Source: Lingula anatina (Eukaryota > Brachiopoda > Lingulata > Lingulida > Lingulidae). From it: 50,994 bases of DNA. The notes beneath the pieces are model-generated. The model saw nothing but the letters and a program-made list of their open reading frames with translations, had not been told where the DNA came from and searched no databases. Numbering within the stretch: position 1 is the stretch's first letter; each line of letters opens with the position of its first letter. Both the position numbers and the translations under genes were made by a program. The stretch lies in assembly GCF_001039355.2 (NCBI RefSeq), contig NW_019773769.1:1-50994 (forward strand). Direction: 5' to 3'. Of the stretch, positions 20,439 to 32,900 are shown piece by piece.

Positions 20439-23400
20439 GACAAAAAGACAAACAGACAAACCGTGCATTCTGGACAGTGTTTGTTGCATCCTCTGAATGG
20501 TGTCAGCCATCCCTTGCAAACCTTCTATCAAACCATCGTCATCACCTGTCGTCAACGCCTGATATGTTTTAATTATATCCTAAAATATAAAATAACACTC
20601 AAACCTGGTGCAAAACTATGTCTTTACCTACATATAAGTACCGACTTCTGTATATACGCCTTTTTCAAGTATGGATACTTTTATTTATAAGTATCTGTCC
20701 TGCCCATTTGACGTACCCTTCAACAGTAAAACCGTAACCGTACGCGTGCCTTTTGAGTCGAGTTTGTGCTTATGCGTGGTGCACGTGTTTTTGTATTGAG
20801 TGCTTAAGAGTGGGTGACGAAAGAGAAACCAAATTATTTGAGCAAGATAGGACAGTTGGAAACAGAATCCAACCTATACAAACGAGTGTTTAGGATATTT
20901 ATTTGTCAGCTGTTGGATCAACTTATTCCTGAGCGACTGCACTTGACAGTAAAGGCAGTAATTTAAACGTACCTTGACTCCCTTGCCAAAGTCTATTTCG
21001 ATTAGAACAGAAACTATGAAAAACCAGTCAGTTTGAGGACTGCCGGGTGCGCAGCAAATACGTTCAATGTCGCTGAAATAAAATTTTGTAAAAATTATCA
21101 CATTATACATTCAACAAAAGTATAATCAAACATTCATAAAACGCCGGTTGACGCTAAAAAATTAGTCTAAGTCGTAGAGTAACGTCACTTGTATCAAATA
21201 CACGTCTCAGCTTGCAGTCACGCATCTCAAATAGTGACAAATACAATGTCAGGAGAAACGACCATATTTTGAATAAAGACGGTGGACTTGTATAGGTCTG
21301 AACCTAGTACATCTGTTCTTACTAGCGCCTGATTTGCTTGTTGTCAATTAAAACTCCGGATTCAAGTGTTTACCTACAAAAGGCAAAATCAAAATATGAA
21401 GAGAGTGAGCGCCGTGAAGAGACGAAGTGAAGAAATACATACAGCACCTGCTGTCTTAGAATTCACATTAAGCAAGAGACAAACCTGCTGTCTTCCGATT
21501 CCTTCCTCCAGTTAGCCAGTATACCTGCCATGTAGCAGTAGACAGGGTTAAGTCCTAGGTACTGGGACACGTGGTACCATGGTACAGCGACAGCCCTCGG
21601 AAGAACCTGCATATATAATATAATATAATATAATATAATATAATATAATATAATATAATATAATATAACATCTTCACTCATACAATTAAACAATTATTAA
21701 AATCTTGTGATAAACCACACTTCTTGCCATCACTCGTTCTTCTGGTTTCTTCATTCTAGGTGTATTTTTTAAACGCTTCCTTAAAGGGATAATAACTGTT
21801 CGTATCGGCCAAAAAATGAATTTTTCTGGAGTAAAGAACAATTTCCCCATACTTACCAATGGTTAATGAATCCATTTTTACACTCAAAGTTAGTCCCTGT
21901 TTTTTTTTCTAAAAAGTTTGGTCTTGTGTTTGCATGGTCTTAAGAGATTTTAACAGAGTACAGCCATCAATGGAGGTCACGTGGTCTAAAGACAAGCTCA
22001 GATACCAGAAAAATAGCTATAGCTGCCGTTTTTTTTTTTTTTTTTGGTAAAACAGAATATATTATATTTCTACGAGTTATTCACATTGTTTTTATTGTGA
22101 AATATAGATCTCATACATAGAGTTATTATCCCTTTCAGCTTGATAGAGAACGTGGATGAACACTGCCATGTTTTAACTAATCATACCTTAGGTATCACGC
22201 CCTTATCTCTGTCTTGCCAAACGTAACAGTGTGCAATTGTAGACAACAGACTGTGGGCTAAACAGTACTCTTCATAACTCTGCAGACCGGTGTAGTCCAG
22301 ATACTGTAACTGAAACATTAAGGCGATATGGGAAATTATGGCGAGTTAGAATTAGGCAAACTGTAGATGATAATTTATAGAGAAATAATCATGTTTTTCA
22401 TTTAAACTAGAGTGGTACAGAAATTGAATGAAAGAAATTCTAACATTAATAGGGCTATGACAGTTTTATTCCACAGTCGGATTACACACATATGAAACGG
22501 TTGAAAAGGCGGTTAATTTATGTATATTATTGTTCAAATGGTATTTGGTCTTTGTTTTGCCTCTCATGGCCTCATGTTGGTGGCCTTAAACTTTTTCTTC
22601 AGCACTACCTTTTCAACTTCATTTTTCAGATTTCTTGTGTCCATCAACTTTGCAGCTTTCTTTCCAAGAATTTCCCAAGGAAGGAAATATTCCGACAGAT
22701 GTTCCTAAAACAATTCAAAATTCGAAAGGACGATATATTTGGACAACATATACCACTTTGCAGTTGACCGAAGATCGAGGTGTCAAAAAAAAAAAAAAAA
22801 AAAAAAAAAAAACGCCGCAAACTTGTGTTGCACCCGGGTGCATAATCAAAGATACAATTAGAAAGATCTCATCTATTTTGTCTTACCTTCGGAGACAACA
22901 ACGGTCATATTTGGATCAATGCCTTTTAAGTTAAAAGTTAAAAAGTTAAAACCCCCATTGAAGTGTCCAAACATGTTAGAAGCGACTTCTACGAGCCTGA
23001 ATGCTGTTTGAGTGACCTGCGAGCTGAATGTCGTGGTGGAAAAGCAAGGAGAAAATTCAGAGATGATGCTCTTACCAGTTAATTCGACTTTTAATGCCAG
23101 AGCGCTTCCAACGAGAGTGGAAGTGCGCATAATGCGGCCGCCGAAAGGGATAGGAATTTAGAGCTCAAAAGCAGTCCGCAGCAGAAGTATGTTGTTGAAT
23201 TGTTAGATGTATTTGTGAAAACTTGAATATTAACATGTTACTTGTTTTCGATTTTTTTCTCGGCGCACTACTGCATTGACCACGTGTAAGACGGAAGTAC
23301 TGGTAAAAGTTGCAAAGGTGTAAAAATATGTAAGCTGATAGCAGCCCTATATTTTTTGTCTTTGTCGACTTGCCTGGCTTACCTGACAGGTGGCAGTAGG

Positions 23401-24582
23401 ATCCACAGGTGTAAAAACCTATACCATCTGCCAAACCTTTGTATTTTAAGGTACTTTCTAATCGTGTAATTCGGAATGAAGCACGTAGCCTACATGTCGG
23501 GTGACAGGTCTGACACGTGTGAAAAACTATTACAACTGCTCTTCTACCTAACTTTTAGTGTTAACATAGAGCTGTAGTGTTTATTTGTGTTTGTTTTAAA
23601 ATAATATCCAGGTTCAGGGTTTTCTTTTTTTGTGTGTGAAAATACTTGTAAGACTGGAGTATAAGTAACCTCACCCGAATCGACTGGAATGGCTTCACAC
23701 GCTGCTTACGTCACTATATAGCCTACATCATCGTGGCGCCTCCACGCGGGCGTATCTTAAACTAGATTCAATTCAATCCGAGTAAAAATGATAAAATGTA
23801 ATTACTTTTTAATTGATCAAAAATGCTTTTATGGGCACATAACCGACAGTTTTAACCCCTTTATTCAACACATATGCCTCTGGTTAATTCATGTCACTTC
23901 TCTCTACTCACGTTAGAGAAAAGTGCACATAATTAATCTGCGGCCCTGTTAAAGGGTTTCTGAAGACGACAGAAGTTAGAAAATCTACTGCTACAAACAA
24001 CATGCCGCTGGCTTTTTTGACAAAAGTTTTATTGTCATTAAGAGAATATGCCGTTCCTCTGAAGGCACGCCTGAATTATACGGACAAAATTTACGTTGAC
24101 TTTGATATACTCTTCTTTTGGTATACATGTCGCTCTGATTTCTTTGGTGATAGTTGCTGTGGGACAGTGTGGGGTTTTTCTTTAGTTCTCAGAAATACAG
24201 GTTGTATATAGTTTGTAAACAGATAATAACTGACATTCACGTTTACACTGGTGAACAATGTATTTAACACAGAAAGGAAAAGTATCAAAATCGCCATTAA
24301 ACGTCATGGTAACTATAAAGAATATTAATATATCTCCCTATTCAATTATTCCAATGGGCAATTAAAGCAAAAATCTATTCACAAAGTTTTCCAAAAGTAA
24401 GAAGGAAAGATGCATATAATTAAAATCACAACAAGGACAATGAACATCTCCCTAATACCAACTGATTTTCTAATAACATATCCTAACTTCCAATGGGTTA
24501 AACTTACCACTGGGTTTTCTACTAAGAACCCAACCTTTTCGGAAACACGGAAGTCTTTCAAACGTTTCCACCAGTCATCCAT
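17677..24582 (-). CDS. IDO-family heme dioxygenase, copy B (13 exons)
   Basis: Exons: 24508-24582, 22609-22704, 22187-22309, 21485-21606, 20973-21072, 20462-20579, 20238-20289, 19855-19924, 19572-19647, 19247-19345, 18648-18744, 18162-18238, 17677-17888. Intron positions and phases match copies A and C exactly, and the frame is open for about 438 residues. The Met that starts A and C is not conserved: the aligned codon reads ACT. I therefore start at the next in-frame Met, nine codons in, before DDWWKR. Pocket landmarks are kept (WFFIVS, TFYHKLRPF, GASAAQSS), but the Cys129-equivalent is Gly (CYMAGILANW) and the His346 position is Glu278. The C-terminal tail ends QDIFKEGHLK. Intron 3 ends in a long TAATA pentamer repeat placed directly against the exon 4 acceptor. 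The open frame argues for a working gene, but the lost start leaves room for decay. Confidence 0.82.
20407..20435. repeat. GA microsatellite beside exon 6 donor, copy B
   Basis: About 14 GA units, 26 bp from the exon 6 donor and orthologous in position to the tracts in copies A and C. Confidence 0.95.
21610..21666. repeat. TAATA microsatellite abutting exon 4 acceptor, copy B
   Basis: About eleven pentamers directly adjacent to the acceptor. On the coding strand the sequence before the acceptor AG is a TTATA repeat rather than a normal pyrimidine tract. Confidence 0.95.
22785..22812. repeat. Poly-A tract in intron 1 of copy B
   Basis: About 26 A. The rest of this 1.8-kb intron (22705-24507) shows no recognised gene or element. 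Confidence 0.9.
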
Positions 24583-24615
24583 TTTGTCAGTTTTCAGGAC
24601 GATACCAGTGGACTA

Positions 24616-25559
24616 GGGTGCTGTAATAATTCAAAATGCCGTATTGGCAGCAGTCATATCAACATCATGACAGCGACCAAAACTCAAAGCTAAGCAACCA
24701 ATCAGACGCCAGCCTCGCTTTCACCTATGACAAAAATTTTCAAATCCTCAGCCGACCTTCGACTCCCGAGCCGTTTACATGTTAAATGCTTACCTTCTAG
24801 CTCGTATCCCTTGAGTTTTTGGCAGACACCTCCCAAACACAGCAGCTCGGAAAAACGGTGATTCGAATATACCATCCAACTTGACACGAGACACAAGCGA
24901 GACACTTGTGATCAAGCATGATACTATAAAGCCGAGATGGCTTTGTCATTCACAATGGTGAGATGCCATTGATGATAAAATCACCGGACAAATTAAGGCG
25001 AGACATCTTTGTTAACCGACCACCCCCCTTTCCCCCTTTTTTATTTTTCCCTTGGATTTGCAGCTGATGAAGGTCACTTGTTGACCGAAAAGCTCTCTCT
25101 GCAACCAGTCCATCTGGCGTTTCTCCCGACAGGCAGTGCCACTACATTGCCGTGTTTACCTTGGTCCACGATTACAGGCGAGACACCTCAATCGTATTAA
25201 TCACTTAATACCCTTTTCAGAGCTCCATATAATGTCCTCGGTACATACCCTGTAGATACTTAGAGACTTGGAATACCTTTTCAAGGTACCCAGTGACATC
25301 CTATGAACACGGTTACCTAATGATCTTTCAGAATCTTCTCAATCCACCACTATGTTCTGTCATTATCAAAAATGCACTGAATAAATCTGAAATTATATCT
25401 GAACAGAGCGCACCTCCTAATAATCCCGCGATATCTCGCTTGTTTTTAAACTAATTTATGAGACTTTGGGCTGTCACGGATGGTTCCCATTTTGCCCTTG
25501 CGCTCTATCTCTTACGTGCAGGTACATAATTTATATGCATAGTCTCTATGATATTGTTC
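24616..25559. other. Spacer upstream of copy B, no gene seen
   Basis: The first ~60 bp resemble the upstream flank of the exon at 939-1014 (phrase AAAATGCCGTATTG); after that there is no match to blocks S1 or S2. Only short open frames occur, with no family resemblance. Confidence 0.5.
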
Positions 25560-26475
25560 TGCAAAGCACAAATATTTCATTGCATATAACTGTAACTCTT
25601 TCTATGAGTATCTTTCTATCTCGCTGTCTATCTACAGTACGTATCTCTTTCTCCATGTGTCTCTTTCTGACACCTCTTTTATACTTTATCTTAATTTAAA
25701 ATTAACATCTATAAGTGACATGCTACCTGCCACGCTTATATATACTTACTTGTATATACATTTCATATCTTCCATCAATGCATTTTAAATTAACTTTTCT
25801 AGCTGAGAGATTGTAGATTTAAAAATAACATACTATTTTGCATCAGTTACAGATTGCATTATAAAGTGAATTCCAATTAAAATTGTGTCTATCTTTAAAG
25901 CTTACATCAGTTACCATAACTATTAATATAAGGGTTCCTTACAAACAATAGACTATATTGGTTTTGATTAGGAGTTACAATGTTTTGAGATTGATTACGT
26001 ACCGCTGGTACGGTGCCCACTGCTTTCATATGATGCAAACCTAAGTTTGCTCGATATCTTTAAGCTCTATACTTCTTTAGTTCTGAGTGAACGTTAATGT
26101 GGGACTTGTACAATTAAAAGAACATTTCTTTTGTGTCAATGTGCGCATTATCACAAGGAGTACTTACATAATATGATAGGTATGATGCTTGTCACGTACA
26201 CTTCTAAGATCCGAGGATCCATATATTTGTGAACATATATTTGTAATATAATAATAATTTTTATTGAAATATTGCAACCCGAAGGGTTATATAGTATATA
26301 TATAGTTATTTACTTATTTATTCATTTTTTAATGAAACTTATTTAAGCTTGGTCATTTTTTTGGCCCTGTTGCACTCTATAGTCGCTCTCACCTCCTTGG
26401 GAAGGATACAAATTCTATAGTCAAATTCAACCATCAATTCAAACATATCTATTTGCAACAATTACAATATACATA
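25560..26475. repeat. Spacer block S2, right copy
   Basis: Direct copy of 1862-2715 with a local AT-rich insertion near 26245-26400. It lies between gene B and gene C. No gene is recognised. Confidence 0.72.
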
Positions 26476-26973
26476 GTCAGTGAGCGCAGATGTCACTACT
26501 TCCAATTACTTTTGCGACTCTAACGCATCCACTACTTCTACGTACTGAGTGTTACTGTTGATCGTTGCATTCAGTTCAGTTCGTTAGTCTTCTAGCTCTG
26601 TTCAGTACCCGTGTGCACGTCAGATTAGAGATTAGGTGGGGACGTTGGGCTCTCCACCTGGCGTGCGCAGTATTTAATTTAATTGCGCGTTCCCCGCACG
26701 GGAAGAGTATATCGGTAGGGAAATGCACGATCGCAAAAAAGTCAAATTAAGTCAACATGCTAAAGGAGAAAGTTAATTAGTCGTTCCGTCAGCCAAAGTT
26801 AGCTTAAAAACTGAAACTTTTTTTAATTTCTGGTAAACACGACTACCTTTTAGTTTCACAGTTTTTTTTCTGCTTACGGGGCATCCTGAACTGTTTATGA
26901 CCTCATTTCCGGTGGATGTTTTCTATCTCAGAGCACATAGATTTTACTTTTAATGTATTTCTTTAAAGATCTC

Positions 26974-29900
26974 TTAATCTGATTTTGATTTGACGATGCG
27001 GTTGGTCCCTGGGTGCAGAAGAGATGAACGTTCTTCCATTTTCAGGCCTACTAAAGCCCTGTCGTCTGCCTGCCATGTCACGTGTCCTGTGTCGCTGTCG
27101 CCAAGGATACATCTGGCTGTCTGGTCTCGAGTCGATTTGAGGAAGGCGATCAAATCTGAAAACAATGTCAGTTCCAAATAGCTATGTTATTGTATTCAAC
27201 CAAGATCCTCTGTTGCCAAAGGCCTTCATGAAAATGATTTAACAGAATTAGGAAGAAAATATTGGACATTGCACCATCCTAACGGTTCAAAGAATACATA
27301 AGTGATAATAGCTGCCATCTTGTATGTAATATTACTCTGTTTCCTATTCGCTCAACGTGAGTGTTGCTTACGTTTCCTTTCAATTTACTTACATGTCCCG
27401 CCTGCCCCTTGGGCCTCCGTGATATTACTTGACTCTCCATTTTTCTTGTACGACTGCAGCAAAATATATCTACAAATGTGATGAAGTGATACGTTACAAT
27501 AACTATTATAATTATAATTGATTGTGTGTACATAACATAGCTGACGAAACCCTTTGCTAAATGGAGTAAAGCTTTTGAATCATACTGAAAATTCCCCTTT
27601 TTTCAAATTACGGAACTCACTGTTTGATCTAAATTCAGTTTAAAAGTGGATTTGTTTCAATTTTCAACTGTGCACATTCTTAAGTCGAAATCACGTTTCT
27701 GGTTATAATGTTATATTGTTAGACACTATATATTTACCAGACAAATAAGATTGTGACCACTCCAATCTGGACGCTGTTTTTGCTTACCACGGTCACGTTT
27801 CTCTTGATCAATGAAAATGGTTCATACGGACTTCCACGTGTCCTTATTTGACTTAACAATAAATAAAACAGATGATTTTAAGTATTTGATAATCATATAA
27901 GGCATGATACTTACTTAACAATAGTCGCAAAGTGGTATGATCGAAATTCAGTAAGTGCTTGGATGCATTTGTTGTATGCTTTCCGTACACCATCTTCGCG
28001 AGAGAGTCTCACTAAAAGGAGGAATATTCAAATATTTATCGAATCAAATATTTAACTCAAATTTCATTGGCCATAGAAAATTTCCAAAGAGGAATTACGT
28101 CGCAGAACAAACACAGAATCAATTGTGGATCAGGCATGTGACCAGGATGGAGAAAACAGCAATTCCAACAGAAGCGTTAAGATGGGCAACGGAAGGAAAA
28201 GACACAGAGGAAGACCGAAGGAGACGGTGCGTTGAGAAGAAGATGAAACAACAAGGATGGACGTGGGGACAGCTTGAGGGTTTATGCAGCAGACAGACAA
28301 CACTGGCAAGCTCTGGTGGATACCTTATGTGCCACATCGACCGGTTACAAGCTAGCTGGCCAATAATGACACGAGCTAATTAAACATTTTATTTCACCTA
28401 CCGTGATTTCTGAGAGAAGGTCCGTTTTCTATGGCGTTCAGAAACTCTCTGTGGTTGACAGGCATGTATTCTCTTATTTTTCTGAGATATTGCTCTGCTT
28501 CTAAATGAAAAAAAAAAAGAAAGAAACAAGAAAAAGTATGCTACATGTAGTCTCTTGTAATGGATGCATTTTCTTTTCGTCATATCAATTAGGCCTACAG
28601 CCTACCCTTCTCAGGGTATTTCGTACAGGTCAATCCAAAATTTAAATCGTGTGTGGACGGTATAGAGCATTTTCCATAATTTTAGTCGTACCTACTCATT
28701 AAGTGATGATAAATTATAACCTACATGTACCTGTCGTATGTTTGACCTCAAATATAGCGTCAAAGGTCTGGATGGTTGAACTCTGGGCTGCACTTGCTCC
28801 CAAGTACTTCAAAAGCAAAATAATAATAATTAAAATACTTTGATTCCTAACCATAACAAGCAAATCTAGCATCACGCAACCGCATGGTCTCGAACATTGG
28901 ACTTACCCAGTAGATCGCCAGGGATTGCTAGTGTACACTGTAAATTACGCATGCGCTAACTTCAGTTATTCTCATTCCGTCCAAGAAGGGCCAACAGGTA
29001 CTTACATGTAAGGGTGATTCGCTGACACCTTCGTATATCAGTCCTTCCGGGAGAAATTTGCTTTGTGCTCCCCAACTACAAGAGAAATGTTTGGTTGTCA
29101 TTCCGTATTATTTTGCAAATTGCGGTTCCATTTTGTGTAAATGCCGTTCTCCTTATTAAGATTCATAGTGTGCTGTATTTATTTATTTATGAAATATGAG
29201 AAAGGAATCACACAGTCCCACTGACATGACAAATTATGACCGTGATATGTCGTACTGCCAACTGGTCACGATTCAAGGTGTTGGTTTACCTGAGAGCATC
29301 AGGGTTTGTCAAACAATTGGTCACAAACGCATGCAATGTACACTGAAGAAAGTTTAAAACAAAATTCCACATCATTTTGCCTTTGTAGCAAGGATATGTT
29401 GAGATAATCTTTATCATAATGCGTTAATCAATGTGTAATGTTTTCGTGTTACAAAACTGCCATGACGTACCCTTCGAAAAACGGTCGAAGTTTATGATAA
29501 AATGTCCAAGGGTCTTGTTTTTCTGTAAAAATAAAGATAATTGATTGAGAATCGTGGAAACTACTAATATATTTACAAACAGTTTAATACACATATTAAT
29601 ATAGATATTGCATTTTGAGACAGAGAGAGAGAGAGAAAGAGAAAGAGGGGGACAAAGGACAAACAGACAAACCGTGCATTCTGGCCAGTGTTTGTTGCAT
29701 CCTCTGAATGGTGTCAGCCATCCCTTGCAAACCTTCTATCAAACCGTCGTCATCACCTATCGTCAGAGACTGATACACCCTAATTATGTCCTAAGATACA
29801 ACATACAATTCATCACTCTTCACTCGGAGGTTCAGGTATCACTTGAAGCAAATCTCTACACTAACATGCCCTTGCTGTTTCAAGTAACCTCTGACCAAAG

Positions 29901-32900
29901 TTATTTTAATTTTTCCTTGTTTATTAAGCTAATCCATGTTATCAAAAATTTGGTGAAAATGCTGATTGGATGAAGGTCTAGAAATATATTCAATGAGCCT
30001 AGAGTGACGCAATATATCCCCACAATCTTTGGTTGGTCCAGATTTGACTTTAACTCGTTCGCATTTATAGGTTAAATCGTTCAGTGAGTAATTAGGGGCA
30101 AGGTTTAAATTTGATTGCTCGCAGCCAAGCCTAACTAAACTCGTCAGAGGTAACTTGAAACGGCAAGGGTATGCTTCAGTGTAGAATTTTGATACAAGAT
30201 ATTTCTGAAGCTCAGAGTGGCCCTCTATTGCCTAGTATAAAACTGCGTCGTCACACTTAATGACTTCTGTATACACGCCTTAATTATAAATAAAAACATA
30301 TCCTTGTTTTTAAGCTATGGATTTTTTTTGTGTACAAGTTTTGAGTTTTGGGATTCGTTGACTCCTGAAACGTGAAAATAATAGCAGTATTTGACATGTA
30401 CCTTGACTCCCTTGCCAAAGTCAATTTCGATTTGAATTGTAACTATGAAAAACCAGTCGGTGTTAGGACTGCCGGGTGCACAGCAAATGAGTTCAATGTC
30501 GCTAAAATGAGATGTCGCAAAAATTATTTCAAAGGTGATGCTGGCAACGGTAAATTTCAGTACAAGGTAGAATCAAGCATTCGTAAAAACGCCGGTTAAC
30601 GCAAGAAAACTAACTATGAATCGAAGAGCACTATCTCTGTTGTCATTTGTATCATTTAAACGTCTTACTTTGCATTCACAAAGTTAAAAGAGTGACAAAA
30701 ATTTAGATATCTGTGACATGACAAACCACCGTTTTTTTTTTTTCAAATAAAGACGATGATCTTGTTTAGGTCTTGGCCTACTACAACTAGACAGACTTCA
30801 CTTTTAATAAGAGTAAGTACTGCTGTCTGCCAGACTTCAATTTTAACAATAGACAAACCAGCTGTCTTCCGATTCCTTCCTCCAGTTAGCAAGAATGCAG
30901 GCCAAGTAGCAGTAGACAGGATTAAGTCCTAGGTACTGGGACACGTGGTACCATGGTACAGCGACAGCCCTCGGAAGAACCTGCAATATATATAAACATA
31001 AATATTTATATAGGCCCTACGCACAAGTCTTAGGTCGCATTCAGAAGAGATGATTCTCGGATATACAAGTCTGCGGGTCAAATATGGCGGACCCTACTTG
31101 AAAGCAAGCCCGCCTAATCCTTTAATGGTCTCCCCGCCTCCACACGGTTTAAATTGCAGCTTCGAGGTTTAATTGCTAGGCTCCTGCAGAGAAGGTGCGT
31201 TTGGAGGCGATGATGAGGCAGTCTTGCTCTCATGTATGGTCCGCCATATTTGGTCCAAGGATCCCAGAATCCCAGGATCACCTCTTCCAGATGCGACCTT
31301 TCAACAGTTCGGCACAACATAATTCTTGTTATTATTATACGATTCTTTGATTCGTTCATTCAATGCGTCCATTTTAAGTTACCCTCAGCCTTATAGAGAA
31401 CATCATTACGTAGACGAATCCTGCCAAGTTTAAACTAACCATACCTCAGGTACCACGCCCTTATCTCTGTCCTGCCAAACATAACAGTGTGCAATTGTAG
31501 ACAACAGGCTGTGGGCTAAACAATACTCTTCATAACTCTTCAGACGATTGTAGTCCAGATATGGTAACTGAAATATTAAGCCACGCAAGTTTTGAAATTA
31601 TGTCGAGTTAGAATGAAGAAAATTGTACATGATGAATTACATAGAAGAAATTATATTTCTCCTTGAAAATATAGTGGCAATTGCGTGGAAGTTGGAAATT
31701 CAAACCGTTAAAATTCTACCATTTATTAGGGAAAATAGCACATACCTGTACACAAAATCAATGCAGAAAGTTTCCATCAGTTGCAGAGAATTAGATAAAG
31801 TCAGATATGCCTACATTACCCCATGATTTAATTACATACAAACATATTATTAACAATTATTTCCCGGTAAAAAAGGGTTGAAGATAATTATGTTCAGAAA
31901 GTGTTTGACCTGGAATCTGCCTCTCATAGCCACTGGGACGCCCGGGAGCCACGTCTGCCTCAACCTCTCCCCATTCCCTCACTCAATATCCTTTCCGCCC
32001 CCCCTCTCTCTCCTACCTTTTCAGCTTCGTCTTTCAGTTCTCCTGTGCCTGTCAACTTCGCAGCTTTCTTTCCGAGAATTTCCCAAGGGCGGAAATATTC
32101 CGGCAAGTGCTCCTGAAACAGTTTTAAGGTACTTATAGAAGGGGCGATATATTTGAGAAACTTTTTGCAGGTTTGTGGTCGACAAAAAAAAAAAAAAAAA
32201 AAAAAAAGGATTGATTTTTAATTATTCTGCGTCAACTTTACTTATCTAGCCATTCAAAATGCTTAATAAAAACACGTTCTCGAGACCAGTGTATGAGTTT
32301 CGCCCGTTCCATCCTTTGAACTTTAGACCTTCCTTCTGTGATCTCAAAATTTCCCCTATTTCACATTGTTTGATGTTTAAAACACTCTTTTGCTTATTAT
32401 GTGACAACCACGGATAAACACGCTTTTTTTAGGTGGATTATTTCAATATAGGTATATCCTAGCTAACACAAAACATGTAAAGACATTTTGAAAAGGCTAA
32501 AGCAAAAACACTATGATTTAAAGATATTTAAATGCTTTTTTGAATGTGAAATGTAATTGTAAAAACAATAACTTGATTTCGGGGCATCAGCTACGTCTGT
32601 AGAATTCTTAAAAGTTCACTACATTAAATTTAATTTTCATCATGTCTTTTTTTATATAAATAGAAAAATAATTAAGTTTCATATATGATTAAAATATTTT
32701 TGGTTATATATATTTATTATGTTAATTGTTCTTTCAATATATTTCGAACCGAAAGAACGTGTCAAGTATACACGTGTGATTGAGAGGCAGTGCTACTGCA
32801 TGGTTTTGAATTCGTGATGGGCAAACAAGGTGACGAGAGATACCCTCATGTTGTTAGCAGGTTTTACAAGTCAAACAATCATACAGGCTTCAATTAAAAC

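Noticed and set aside
20041-20451. 136-codon minus-strand open frame in copy B
   Set aside because: It covers exon 7 in a different frame and runs through intron sequence and the GA repeat, with no family resemblance.
27955-28383. 142-codon plus-strand frame taken as a possible gene
   Set aside because: Its first third is antisense to IDO exon 11 and the rest is the RTE-like tail, so it is not an independent gene.
29006-29075. Alternative acceptor inside exon 8 (after TTGGGGAG) that would join exon 6 directly
   Set aside because: It keeps frame but skips exon 7 (PWTFYHKLRPFFEG), which matches a core IDO segment. The exon 7 route fits the family and all phases.
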